The translations under genes were made by a program, and so were the position numbers. A stretch of 64,000 nt of DNA, from positions 4,819,683 through 4,883,682 of the forward strand of contig CM063108.1 in the NCBI GenBank assembly GCA_031841125.1, read 5' to 3'. Source of the stretch: Acanthococcus lagerstroemiae. Taxonomy: Eukaryota; Arthropoda; Insecta; Hemiptera; Eriococcidae. The notes beneath the pieces are model-generated. The model did no database searches, was not told the DNA's origin, and saw only the letters and a program-made list of their open reading frames with translations. Numbering within the stretch: position 1 is the stretch's first letter; the number at the start of each line of letters is the position of its first letter. Of this stretch, positions 11,691 to 23,808 are shown one piece after another.

Positions 11691-12194
11691 GTCCTGGGCA
11701 CTCCTTAAATCGGGCAGGGATGCGAAGAATATCCCAGCTTGAAATGGCAACGATCCTAAGAACTGGCACGTGGAATGTACGAACTTTATATGAAGCCGGT
11801 AAAACTCACAGCTTGATACATGAAACGGAACGGCTTGACGTACATTCATTGGTTATAAGTGAAATGCACTGGTTGGATTCCGATTCGCGTGTGAGGCCTG
11901 AGAGCAGGAGATGCGCTGGATGGTAAGAATGATCGATCCCAGCAACGACAGCAACACCGATGACGACTTGATCAACCGTCTCGCACCGGACACCTTGGTT
12001 TCGGAAAAATGCTGAGGAGCAGAAGCGGATGGAACCGGGTGTCGGTTTTCGTCTAGACCATCATGAGGAAAAAGATGGCGACGGAATGATCGAGGCCCCA
12101 ATGACTCTGTACCAGCAGACCCCCTGACAGGGTTCACCCCGCCGTCACCACCTTCCTGCGTCGCCACACGTACCAAGATGAGGAGGTGAGAGAT
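11691..12194. repeat. right arm of the 1-kb palindrome
   Basis: Reverse copy of 11157-11680. A transcript across both arms would fold into one hairpin with a stem near 500 bp. The arms differ at several single positions (for example CTCATAGC against CTCACAGC near the endonuclease start) and by a roughly 22-base indel. They are therefore not identical copies of one read. Confidence 0.95.
11744..11926 (+). pseudogene. endonuclease N-terminus of a non-LTR retrotransposon, plus copy
   Basis: Twin of the minus-strand fragment, here on the plus strand from an ATG at 11744. It reads MATILRTGTWNVRTLYEAGK and then the same ETERLDVHSLVISEMHW block, ending at a stop at 11926. It differs by a few residues (RTGTWN here, RIATWN in the other arm), so the two arms have drifted slightly since duplication. 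The rest of the endonuclease and all of the reverse transcriptase are absent. About 117 bp separate the two start codons across the palindrome centre. Confidence 0.8.
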
Positions 12195-12413
12195 GATGGA
12201 AGGAAGTGCAGTCCGGCTACGGACCACCCGAATTCCAGATTAACGCTACTGGGTGCTCACCTCTCGAATTTTATTGACTGGATATTCTAATTTAACGGCT
12301 TTTCAGTATAATATTAGGAATGTGGGATGGAGGGGATTTCATTCTCGTAGTGTGCAAGAAATAGAGTTAGTGATTATAATGTTCGAACAGATTCGAAAAA
12401 TATTATGAAGAGC

Positions 12414-12569
12414 CAGGCCCGAGCGCAAGGGGGTTCTCCCCCCCCCCATTGACCTTCGGTGATATGTAGATAATATAATAATTTATGGCCATCACTGCCC
12501 TTTATAACCTAACTAACATGAAATATATGATCAATCCCCCCCCTTGTATAATTTCTGCGCACGGGCCTG
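12414..12569. mobile_element. hAT-like MITE, 156 bp
   Basis: The ends are inverted repeats: CAGGCCCGAGCGCA on the left and, in reverse, CAGGCCCGTGCGCA on the right. The flanking octamers TGAAGAGC (12406-12413) and CGAAAAGC (12570-12577) match at 6 of 8 positions, with both differences transitions, as expected for an aged hAT target-site duplication. The interior is non-coding. Confidence 0.72.
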
Positions 12570-12769
12570 CGAAAAGCTGTTCTTCAAAGGGACCAACAAA
12601 AATATCGAAGGGATGTCATACCCAAAATTAATGACGTCACTGTATTGCGAGTTGCATTTCGAGTAGACTAACCTTTTTAGGAACCCTGATCTCCTCTGCT
12701 CAGAGTCTCAAGGTAACTCTAATTGCAAGCTAGAGTAAAAGCGACGCACACAATTTGGGGAACAATATC

Positions 12770-13370
12770 TTTATTGTAATTTATAAAATTACGAACACTC
12801 CCCTCTCCTATTAATGATTCTATTTTCACTTTCGACCAAATATAAAAATCGATTTCACAGTTAATATCCCATACCCGTATTACATTTATTTGCTTCTTCA
12901 GTTCTTATCTTTATTCCCTCCCCTGCATATAGACCCAATATTTCAAACTTAAAAACACATAATATCGAAGCCGGGTTCAGCGACCTTTAAAAGTGTAAAC
13001 TCTAGATTCAATACCTATTTCGTAATTTATGACATTTCTGTCTCTGATACCCCCTCTCCCCAACTTGGTGCCATAGTTCTCGACTTGAGGTAAAAATAAT
13101 ATCCGGAATAAATTTAACGACCTCCGAATCCTAATGTTTGATGTTCTCACGTTGTATTTTTGCTCTTATGGTTTTACCCTTTGCCTTTTCTCTCATTCCA
13201 CAGAAACCCAATTTTTCAACTCATGATCAAAATGTTATGATTGAAAACAAATTCAGCAGCATTTGAAACTTTATACCCGATACCTGTATTGTAATTTATG
13301 GGATTTTTGCCCCTGATTCCCTCTCCTCCAACTTGGTGCCTCAGTTTTAAAGATTGATGGTCCCTAATAC
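12770..13370. repeat. degenerate direct repeat, about 250-270 bp period
   Basis: A GTAATTTATGACATTT-like phrase followed by CCCCCTCTCC and AACTTGGTGCC appears near 13021 and again near 13289. A weaker relative at about 12775 shares GTAATTTATAAAATT and CCCCTCTCC. Old tandem or dispersed repeats, non-coding. Confidence 0.5.
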
Positions 13371-16300
13371 ATGTGGAGTTTCAACGAGTTTTAACGAACT
13401 TGAATCCTCTCCAGAAACCATAACATCCATATTGGTTCTGACTAAGTAATTTCGCGGAATACTAGCCCATTTGAGAGGTACAGAACATATGGCAATGATG
13501 AAATTCAATATACGGGGAAAAAAAAATTTGACCAACATTTGGTCTGACCAATATTTGGCTCCATTTTTTTTTTTCTTGACCCATGACTGGCTAATTTTTT
13601 CTCTCTCTTGTTATTAGTCTGTCGAATAAAATGACGTCCGACGAAGGAAATTCCGACTCATCATCCGGAGAAGCAAACTCATCTTGAACTTTATTTTCTT
13701 CTTTTCATTCTGTCAATTTCAGGTAATTTTTCTCAGATTGTGTCAAACACTGGTCGACCAATGATTGGAAAATTTTAACATAATCATTTTCAAAAATTCA
13801 CAGAAAATTGCACCTGAGCTTGACGTCGGCGCGTATAAGTGAAACTCATTCCTGATAGCATACACTACCATATGCTATGATTAAAAAATGGAAAATCCTG
13901 CAGATCAATAATTGGCAACAGTTGTCAAATTTTGGTTTTTGGACTCTTCGTCAGATGTCTGTAGATAATTCGGAGGCGTGATAGTAGTGCCATTTTGTCA
14001 TATGTTGCAGAGGAAAGATGAACATATCCTTCGATTCCAAAATCAACTCCCCCATGTAATTAGAGCTCGAGATATGACCGTCCAAAAAAACCTGACTAAT
14101 AAGGGGCGCTTTACCTTACAGCTAGAATTGTTTTCGTGTATCGTTCATTGCTCCAAATACAGAGTGTGGGGTGGCGGAACTAGTTTGACTTTCACGTCCG
14201 ATCTGAAATATTTCCGACCTGCACGAAAAGCGTTTTGAACATAATTTCCCGACTCGTTTAGAACTACTCGTACCGAATTAAATTCCGCTTTCGTATCTTA
14301 AATGAAGGGGAAAATTCAATCTAGTTTTACCGCTGTTCTCAATTATTTTTAATCGAGCTTTTTAACTTACGGAGGGTCATTTCGTGTAATGGTTATCATT
14401 TTTATCGCTCGTGCTCTACGGTTTTCTCTAGCAAAAATTATACGCCCCAACTTCACTTAGAGGACACGAGACAGATTCGGAGATTCGATTCTCAAGGTAA
14501 CGCTGTAAAAAAACACAACAATGCGAGTGAGAACTTTCTTTCTGAAAGGCGTTTATTATAAAAATTTTCGGCGGAAAGTGATCGGTATTCATTTTTGATT
14601 CACTCGCCAATCCTCCGTTGTTAATTTAGTCGCAAAGTACGGTCCCACATTTTCTACTTGAATTCGAAACAACTTTAACAATTGTATTCCTTCCCTTGGT
14701 AAGCATAAACTTTCCTTCACATTTTTCATTTTTTTTTTTTCGCGTCCTAAATTTGTTTGAGCCACATAGCACTGGCAGCCTTTCTTACGTTCAACGCTTA
14801 TGATTTACAAAAATTCACCTCGACGATTTTTCCCCAACAAATGAAAATTTGAAAAACGATGCTGACTTCGTACGGGGAACGTTGCTCGTCTGTTACGGAC
14901 GTTATTAGAGCGTGCAAAATCTCATGGACCACATTTTTAACGCCACTATCTCTTCGTCAAAGGAAATATGAAAAAGTTGTATTATACTAAAAATAAAATG
15001 TAAAAATGGGAAGTAATAAAGCGAGCATTTGCGTTGAATAATATTTTCTTTTAGATTACGATAAGAATACCACGCAGAGCGAGAACAAGTGTTGCTCATT
15101 TTTCCAGAACAGAAATCTTCGCTTTCAGGTTGCTTTTTCGTTCTAAAACGAGATCGTCAGACAGACGCATTTTGAACACCTCGCCGCTTTACCTATTTCC
15201 TTTTCGGAAACAAACTTTCTTGATTACCTTCTTATCTCGGGTTTGTTTATGTGGGAAGCGAATGGGTTATTTAGTTTTTCTGTAGGGTAGCCTGGCGAAC
15301 CGCGAAGAATAAGTAAAAGAGCGTTTGAAATCGATGCTGGAAAATCGGAATTTGAAAAGGTTCTAAACCATTGGAGTTGTGAGCAATGATAAGAGAACGC
15401 CTATTCAGCATCTACATTCTACCTTAATTACTGAAGTACGGTCAAAGTTTTTTTCCCGTTATACTGAAGGAGATGCCACTTGCACAGATGAAATAAACGG
15501 CCTAGAGTTGGTAATCATGCAAAAAGAGGCATAGAAATGGAATTATGGAACAATATGCTTCAACTTCTCTGAAAGGGAACTGAGTAGACAAATACTAAAT
15601 CGCAACGGCACCTCGAAATCAAATTTTTATTTGTAAAACTGAAAAAGGCGGTGCCTACCTACTTAGTGAACGCCAGAGGTACAGATGGTACTTATTCACA
15701 AATTTGGACCGCCTGTGATAACAGAAACGACAAAATGCTACAAAAACCGATCTTGCAAAAAGGGTGAAATCAGGAGTGGAAAACATAATTCTTTTTCAGA
15801 ATTGGCTGCATCAACGTTCTGCAAACGCATCAGGGTTCTTTTATTTTTCTTCCTAAAAATTAATTTGTAAATACGATACCTGTATGACGAATACCGCTAA
15901 AACGGTTCTGAAATTTGTCTCTACTTTTCAACTTCATCCTCATTCAACTTTGACGTCGTTAGTAACATCAATCTACTTTAATGAAAGAACGATAGAGCCA
16001 TCAGATGAATACATGTCTACTTGTCTTTTATTTCCATGTTATAACAGTGTGCAACCTTAGTGTAGTTCTTCGTTTCTCTTGGTGGAAAAAAAAGTTCATA
16101 TTCTCGGTTGGTATACCCCATAAATCGGTTCAGGGCTGGATTTAGAAAGCTGGACGGAGGCCTCTTTTCCTCCGGCAGAAGAAAGAGAAAAAGAAAACAC
16201 CAGGGCTAAAGTAATATAACCTATAAAAAGGAGGGGGAAATTAATGAAATTTGATTTTTTTAAATGATTATTCTATTGTTTGGTAGAGGTATACTTAATG

Positions 16301-17741
16301 GTAATTTTTTAGGATTTGTTATTTCCAGGTAGTGGAGGAGGGGAAGGGAGGGGGGCACGTGTCTTTTCACAGTCACCTTTTTTCGTGTATATGAGTGACC
16401 GATTAGCGATCGACAAATAATTTGTTTTTTATTCCTATTCATTTTTTATTTGCTGGAATCCCTTGTTTCTGGGGGTCTCGGGGCGGACCATCATCAGCTA
16501 TTCCGCAATGAACCAGAAGTGGCCCAGGGTTGCCAGCTGACTGGTATTTGCATATTTTGCTCCGTGAGAAGTGTAATGCAATAATGGACGTGCAAATGTC
16601 CGATAGTTCAGTATTTTTTTTTCATATGTTCTCAAAAAATAACATTTTAAAATTTAAGCCAATACACAAAATACTGAGAATAAATGTTACATGAGAATAA
16701 AATCTCATAATTTTTGTACTTCCTTATTGTTAATAACTTAGTTTATCAGTTGTTAGTATAATGTTCTCAAAAGAAGACCAGGGATAGAGCGAACCAGTTA
16801 ACACTATAACTTATCAGATGGTTATTGTTAATTTTGATAAACAGAGGGTCAACAATTAACAGTTATCAGTTGATTAAATTACCTAGGAAATACAGTTAAC
16901 GATTTTTGGTTGGTTAGGTTTACAAACTGGATGTTTCTTAGTTACAGTTAGTGATGATATCATTCGGTTAACCGAATAAAATAACAGAACTGACAAAAAT
17001 GTAGAGGGGAAGGGTACATAGAAGCTTTTTTGGTACCCATGCTATCCTGAAAGAAGAAAACAGACCATATCATCATCACCTCTTGACAAGTCTCTTTCCC
17101 AGGATACAGAAACCAGAAATTTCAAACTTCCAATTTGGAATACACTAGAGCAAGGGTTGTATTGTGAGATACAAACATTCATTCCATTATAACTCGGATA
17201 GTTTCAAGTGAAATAACTAATGTTGGGTACCATTCAAAAGAGAATAGAAAACTGTACACGTTGCCATGCACCACAGCTTCTGAAAGTTGATAGGAACTAA
17301 GAAATCGAAAAAAGAAAAAAAATGAAATGCGTCACTTTATAAGTTATAACACAGGTTTGTGAAGTGACACGCCATAGTATAAGTGCAAAGTCGTGCCTTC
17401 TGGACTTTTTTTTTCAAATTTCAATACAAGTTTTGGAATTCAAGAGTAGCGTCAGGAACGTGAATAACTCATCTATTCTGTTGTGAAGTGGAACCAACAT
17501 GCATTGGGCTTTTTCGGTAATACTTGTTTGTAAAATTGATGCAATATCCTCGATGACGGGGAACACGTCCCCGCTTCTTCATTTGGTACTGTAGGTCAAT
17601 ATACCTATATTTTCAGCCATTTTACTTAATCCACAGGGAAAATGCACTCAAATAGTTCAATTCTAGGGATTTTTCTTCCTGAGTCACTTTACAACACCTG
17701 CACTCCTCATCTTCGAAACCAACAGTTGCCACTATAATTAT
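13371..17741. other. no gene seen
   Basis: Long stretch without a recognisable gene. A CpG-richer patch lies at about 14220-14660. The sequence CAGGGTTGCCAGC at about 16527 resembles a hAT terminal repeat, but no partner end was found. Purine/pyrimidine-biased and T-run stretches occur throughout. Confidence 0.4.
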
Positions 17742-18670
17742 TTTGTATTACACATGCATCGAAACAACGATTTAACAGTATCATTTTGCAAATTGAAAGT
17801 TCACATTATCACAATAGATCGCAGCTGCGTTTGTAAATGCTACGGCACATGCGCAGAAGACTCTTTTCAGTCCTAGGACTTGTAAAAGGACTGAAAAAAG
17901 ATGACGTTACGTATTTTGTATTACACATGCATCGAAACAACGGTTTAACAGTCTCAGTTTGCAAATTGAAAGTTCACGTTTTCACGATAGATCGCAGCTG
18001 CATTTGTAAACGCTACGGCACGTGCGCAGAAGACTCTTTTCAGTCCTAGGACTTGCAAAAGGACTGAAAAGAGATGACGTCACATATTTTTCTTTCACAG
18101 ATGTGTACAATCTAGGTACAATTAGCTGTTCGATGCATTTGTAATACAAAATATCTTACAATGCAAGGATTGAAGCGAGTTATCACGCCTCCGCATGACT
18201 AGCTTCACTCGCCTTCGGCTCGCTCCGCTGACAGTCGCACTCGGCGTGATAAAGCTCGCTTTCAATCCTTGCAGTGTAATATACTATTGTTTTACACATG
18301 CATTGAAACAACGGTTTAACAGTCTCATTTTGCAGATTGAAAGTTCACGTTATCATGATAGATCGCAGCTGCGTTTGTAAATGCTACGGCACATGCGCAG
18401 AAGACTCTTTGCAGTCCTAGGACTTGTAAAAGGACTGAAAAAAGATGACGTCACGTATTTTTCTTTCACAGATGTGTACAATCAGCTGTCTCTATCAAAA
18501 TGCGAAATTCAATGCATTTGTAATATAAAATATCTTACAATGCAAGGATTGAAGCGAGTTATCACTCCTCCGCAGGACTAGCTTCACTCGCCTTCAGCTC
18601 GCTCCGCTAACAGTCGCACTTGGCGTGATAAAGCTCGCTTTCAATCCTTGCAGTGTAATATACTATTGTT
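17742..18670 (+). repeat. array of two alternating hairpin MITE families (P-P-Q-P-Q)
   Basis: Family P has inverted ends: TTTTGTATTACACATGCATC on the left and its reverse form, TGCATTTGTAATACAAAA, on the right. Inside, it carries a perfect 14-bp hairpin (CTCTTTTCAGTCCT at 18034-18047 with AGGACTGAAAAGAG at 18060-18073) followed by TGACGTCA. Family Q is a hairpin with arms CAATGCAAGGATTGAAGCG (about 18159) and, in reverse, its near match ending about 18277. Order: P 17742-17913 (right end missing), P 17914-18149, Q 18150-18284, P 18285-18530, Q 18531-18670. All are non-coding. Confidence 0.8.
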
Positions 18671-18879
18671 TTCTTATTAAAACTGATGTTACCATTCGGT
18701 TTATCGTTGAAAATATTACTAGAATGGTTATAATTTTAGTTACTTCTTTGGTTCTTTCAATTCCGGATACACGAAAAAATAAATTCAAGAATTTTTTAGA
18801 ACCTACTTATGGCATGATATGAAAACTGTGGTGGAAACACACTACGACATTACAACTGATTCTGCTGGTGTGATAACAA
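18671..18879. other. short spacer, no gene seen
   Basis: AT-rich sequence between the MITE array and the truncated element at 18882. Confidence 0.4.
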
Positions 18880-18881
18880 TA

Positions 18882-19079
18882 GGCGGCGTAACTGTGACCA
18901 GGTTTGCTAGTGTCGACCTCCTGCAAAGGTGATCAAGGTTGATGTTCCCATAAGAAGACGAGTAAAGTTGGTATACTTTAAAGCTTCCGTAATTGCTGAA
19001 AATAGATGTTTTTGGGTCATATAACATGTCAAATTTAAGCTTGAAGTCTCTAGTTCATACTGGAAGGTAATTTAATCAC
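18882..19079 (+). mobile_element. MITE fragment of the TA-flanked GGYGGYGTAAC family, truncated
   Basis: It begins at TA then GGCGGCGTAACTGTGACC. For about 190 bp it matches, in reverse orientation, the right part of the complete element at 32711-33222, sharing words such as AGGTGATCAAGGTTGATG and TTAAGCTTGAAGTCTCTAG. It stops where the 4.7-kb transposon copy A begins. Confidence 0.7.
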
Positions 19080-21562
19080 TCCCCGATCTGACAAAATTAG
19101 TGTCGTTCGACAGTTCGACATGTGTCGAACTATCGAAATCTTCGACTAAAGCTTTCTAATTGGCTGAAAATAAAGGGGCGGGACGAATAAATTTGATTGC
19201 TGTCGAATTATTGTCGAACAGTGTCGGAAGTTCGACTGAGTGGAACGAGTAAATTTGATTGCTGTCGAACTACTATCGAAGAGTGTCCGAAGTTAGGCTG
19301 ATCATCGAATATTCGTCAGCCGCATAGTGATGTGCAAAAGAATTGAGCTTTGAAGGTTGTCGTCGCGTCGGCGCCTTTACACGTTTGCGAATATTCCCAC
19401 GATCCTGTTCGGTAATAGGTACGAGTGTGTTATCTCGACTCCCGGAGTCTGGAAGTGCGGAATAAGTGGTTTCAGTTAAAATTTCATGCGTCGCTGAGTG
19501 GTTCAGTGGTTTAATATTCGTGAAGCGGATTTGCATGCACTGTTATTTATCGGTAAGTTATGTCACATTTTTGTCATTTAATGGAATATTCAGTTACTAA
19601 TTATTCTAGGAGTGGATCAATGAGGGAGGATAGGGGAAAAATTGCCCCTAGCCGGTCCACCGGCCGTTTAAACAGTTTTTGCTTGACCCCTCAGACCCTA
19701 TGTTTTTTCATTAAAATGTATGTACCTAATTTTGCGTCTGTGCATTTCTAGCGCCCTAATTGGGGAGGGGCAGATTTTACATTGTAGAACCAGGAATTTC
19801 CCAGTCAAAGCTTGAAGCTGTATTCAGTTATTCCTTGAACTCGAAATTCTTCTCCACATCGAAGGAGGATATAATTTGTAAGCGAATTATAAGATGATAC
19901 GTCGATCAAAGTATATCAATTGGGTACATCTTGGAAACAGTAGACTGTTTCAGAGTGAGAGGGGTGTCCTAGAAGTCTGGTCCCACTATCTGATCATTTC
20001 GATTTCAGCAACTAAACCCGCAAACTGCACAGTTTGCAGAACGGCAAGAAGGTACACAAAAATGTTCCATGTGTCTGCCGTGGTCACATTGAGAGTCTGG
20101 TCTCGAGACGCATGAAGACGGGCGAGAATCAGGCAGTATGTGTAGTGTACCGAGCAAAATTGGAACCTGACTTTTGGGCAGTGTTGTAGTCAGGATTTTC
20201 TCAAGGGGAGGGGGGAGTAAGACTTTCAAGGGGAAAAAAAGTCGAAAATTGTGGTATTTTTTGAAAATTGCCAATATAATATGTATTAGGGGACTATTTT
20301 ATAAAAAATGAAGGTAAAATTACTGCTCAAGCAAAATTAAAAAAAAAACACGTGTTTTAAAGGCAAAAAATTGCTCATTCTTGCATATTTTTACGTTCAA
20401 TTTCAGGTTTTCCTCTTCGCCCCCCCCCCTCGGCTATGCTCATTCTTTTGGGACACCCTGTACTCGCAAATTTTGTTCAAGAATGTACACAGTAACTGAT
20501 GCCACATGTGTTCCCGTCATCACTAATTGTCAGTTAGTTATCATTTCCTATACCTATGCCTGTTCGATTATTTTAATTAGGTAGACTAAGTAGAGATCGG
20601 ATTGGGATTCTATTAATTTCTTCAATAGCATTATTGTGGAAATCATGAAGCCGGATTAAGATTAAAGTCGCTTACAAGCACTTGGGCCCCCAGGCACCTA
20701 GCTGGAAATTTTTTTGTATCTGTTCAATAGTTTTTTATTTACAGCACCGTGTCTGGCTGGTGGCCCGCCAAAATGTGCTGAATACAAAAATGCTCAAAAT
20801 TCGGCTGCCTCTCAAAATTGGCCGCTCCGAGCTGGTGCTTGTTGTAGTGCCTGTAGGTAAATCTGGTGCTGTACAACACAGAAAATTCTGTTTTTCTTGA
20901 GTGGGGCAAAACCTTATTGTCTGTAACCCCGCGCGGTGACTAGCAGCAGCTTGAATGGGAATTGGGAATGGAATGGAATTCCTTGTCATTGTACGTCTAC
21001 CATTATGAATTTAACATCGACGATGCAATCTTTAATTGATACATATGATAGAGTGTATGCTCGAGTCGTATTATCTCATTAATAATTTTAGCGATGAAAT
21101 CCTTTCATACATCATTATTCTGACGCCTGGATTCCCCATTCATATATGAACAGGGTTCTAACTGTCATTTAAGACATTGAAAGTCATTTATTTTGAAAAA
21201 AGATCATGAAGTCATTTAAAGTCATTCATTTTCAATCATGGTCATTTAAAAATTTAAAAGTTAGCAAATTATACCTTGAGAGAGAGAACAAAGGACTTAG
21301 AATTGGAAAACTCTGTCATAATGACCAGGACTGCAATTTTTGTTTGAATTGGGCACGACTCACTAAATTTCTTGAAACTTGAAAATTATATGTACATAGA
21401 GGAATTGACATTTCATAGCATACTTGTGGGTAGGATCGACGCTCGGAAACCGAAGTCAAATTTTTTGTCGAGAATGAAGGGAAAATTCTTCTATAATTGA
21501 AAACAACGCATCACCTTCTTGGATTTTCAGTATTTTGTTCAATTTCTATTTTCGGCATGAAA

Positions 21563-22547
21563 CGGAGGCGGAAATATAGGGGGCTAGGGGGATAAGCCCT
21601 CCAGTTTCGAAATTGTCGCCCCTAAGTGAAAAATATAAAACTATACGAGTATCGCTATTATCGTTTGTGATGTCATGCTGTTTTGTTTTTTTTTTCTTCT
21701 TCTTACAAAGGAAGTATTACAGTGAAAAATCTACTTTTTGTAGTTTTTTTTATTTTTTAATTTTTTTTTGGGGGGGGGGGGAGGCTATGACTGTTTTGGA
21801 TTTTTATTACCCTTGACCGTGGGCTTAAGTGAGTTGGCTAAAGTAAGTTGGTTTAAGTGAGTTCAGTATTATCGCCCTCCAATTTCAAGGGATAAAGAGT
21901 GTAGAGGAGACCAATTGTGATCCCACTGATAACGAAAAAGACCAAGGTAGATGTGTGTGAGTGCCCAAAGCAAGTAAACTACAAAGTTCAAAGCTGTTTG
22001 AGAACCTTTTTTTCCAATGCATTAGTCACAAGAAAATACCTACGTAAATCCACAGTTTGCTCCTTACATTCCACGTAATAATGACTATAGATCTTTCTAC
22101 AAATTCAGAAGAAAACCAGAAATGTTACAATATATGTCACTGCAGGAGACACATGCAGTTTGCAGCTGTGTTGTTAAAAGAAATTTCCATGGAAATGTCA
22201 ACCACCACTAAGAGGCACAGTTTTCGCTCAGATATACTCAGATGATGTCATAGTAACAGGAGCGTGTCGGGGGCGCACACCCCTCACTACTGCCCCCAAA
22301 CCTTCGCGGGAGTGCATTGAACAACTTCCTAAAGTTTGATAACAACTTCCCAAAGTTTCATGGCGATCAGATGAACAGTGTAGTAAAGTCTGCAGCTGTG
22401 TTGTTTATAGAAATTTCCATGGAAATATGAAGGACATACACAGACAGACAGACAGACATACATTCATGTTTATGTGTATAGAATATTTTAGGCACTGGGG
22501 CTTCAGCCCCCCCCCCCCCAAAAAAAAACGCTCTATTTCCGCCCCTG
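21563..22547. mobile_element. nested hAT-like element inside copy A
   Basis: Left end CGGAGGCGGAAATA and, in reverse, right end CAGGGGCGGAAATA. In copy B the left end reads CAGGGGTGGAAATA, so copy A has mutated. ATGAAA occurs just outside both ends, offset by one base. It may be the remains of a target duplication. The interior is non-coding with long G/T and C/A runs and a small (ACAG)n tract near 22440. It was present before the 4.7-kb element duplicated, because both copies have it. Confidence 0.55.
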
Positions 22548-23349
22548 TATGAAACCTATTTGAAGAAAATTAGATTTTTGCAAAAACGTTTGTTCGAAAC
22601 ACAATACAGGTATAAGGACATGAATGGGTACCTTTATTTTATTTTATTTTTTCACGAGACCAGCCCTCGACATTTTTTTCCCCTTTTTCTTATACCATAA
22701 AATCTATGATGATGCTTTCGCAATTTTCTATTCATCGAACGTTATTGTTTTCTCTGTAGATCCTTTCAGAGGTCGCAAAATTAGATTGTATATTTATCTA
22801 TTTTGAATATATTTTAGGATATAGACCTTAACTCGTGGTGTGAATACTTAATATTTCAGTAACTTAGCATTGAAATCTTACACTTTCTTCTAGGTGTGGC
22901 TCCGACGGTGATTACTCTCGGTATATGGACGGCGGAATACTTCCACAGTACGCAGTGTATCACGCTTCGCATGTGTAATAATTTATAAAAAATTGTTTTC
23001 AATTTTCTCAAAAATATATATAGGTGAAATTCTGAATTTTCTATTCTTTCCAGTATTCGAATGACTTTAATAATCCGTCTGTCTGACGCGAAACATTTAT
23101 ACCTATTCTGAAAAGAAATGCTTCAGGTTCACAGAAGTGAAGGACACATATCTATTAATAGTAAAAATGAGAGAGAACGCGCTCAGCCAGTAAAAATTGG
23201 GAGAATGGGGTGGGTAAATGAAAAATGAAATACTCAGCTTGTAATTTTTAGCTTAAAATTCCTTGCTCAGGTCTTTTAAAGGAGGGGCTATAGCCCGTAC
23301 CTCCCCCAGGTTGCGCCTATGAAAGGATCCCTGGACGAAAAGGGAGGAA

Positions 23350-23690
23350 GGATTAATTTCTAGGGTGAGAAAATATCGAAATAGTGTCGAACGCCCTGTC
23401 GAAAAAACGCCGAAATACTATCGAAGGAATGGCCAAACTATCGAAATATTGTCGAACGCGCCGTCGGAATGTCGAAAAAAAGACGCCGAAATAGTATCGA
23501 AGGAATAGCCGAAATGTCGAAATGTTGAACTGATGTCGAAAAAAACGCCGAAATAGTATCGAAGGAATAGCCGAAATGTCGAAATGCTGTCGAACAAACA
23601 ATCGAAACATCGAATCGAAAATTGTCGAACTGTCGAAAAATTGTCGAGAAAGTATCGAACTTCCGAACTTCTGTCGACAAACGGGGCGTT
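23350..23690. repeat. right subterminal TGTCGAA array of copy A
   Basis: About ten exact GTCGAA plus many ATCGAA and CCGAA variants lie within 340 bp, all in the same orientation. The matching left end (19100-19290) has both GTCGAA and its reverse, TTCGAC. In EnSpm, Mutator-like and other DNA transposons such arrays are transposase-binding sites. That role is inferred here. Confidence 0.85.
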
Positions 23691-23808
23691 TCCGATACAA
23701 AATGCTGACTTCTGATTGGTTGTAATTTCTGCCGAACTGCCGATATTTCAGTCGAAATTAGCAAGATCGATAGTGTCGAAATAACTGTCGCTGACGACCG
23801 ATCGGGTC

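Larger units (their letters stand above)
19082..23806 (+). mobile_element. 4.7-kb non-autonomous DNA transposon, copy A
   Basis: The element begins CCCGATCTG and ends in the inverse of CCCGATCGG, so the terminal inverted repeats are short (about 9 bp, one mismatch). TC flanks both ends (19080-19081, 23807-23808), consistent with a 2-bp target duplication, although the flanks belong to different repeats here. About 25 variants of TGTCGAA/ATCGAA crowd 23370-23690, and a smaller set lies at 19100-19290 near the left end. Short termini plus subterminal repeat clusters and 2-bp duplications recall CACTA/EnSpm elements, but the end sequence does not match and no transposase frame is present. It carries a nested hAT-like element. 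A second copy lies at 24402. Confidence 0.85.

Noticed and set aside
11157..12194. Palindrome as a pure assembly or read artefact
   Set aside because: Arms carry a 22-base indel and several substitutions, unlike a fold-back read; however long-read confirmation is still the decisive test.
11272..12227. Additional open frames of 97 and 124 codons in the palindrome
   Set aside because: They are antisense to the endonuclease-bearing strand in each arm and mirror each other because of the inverted repeat.
16527..16640. CAGGGTTGCCAGC as a hAT terminus
   Set aside because: No opposite end or target duplication was found, so no element is claimed.
20682..20989. Duplicate frames of 72 and 84 codons in both 4.7-kb copies
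   Set aside because: They overlap on opposite strands and differ between copies without a bias towards silent changes that I can see; likely non-coding.
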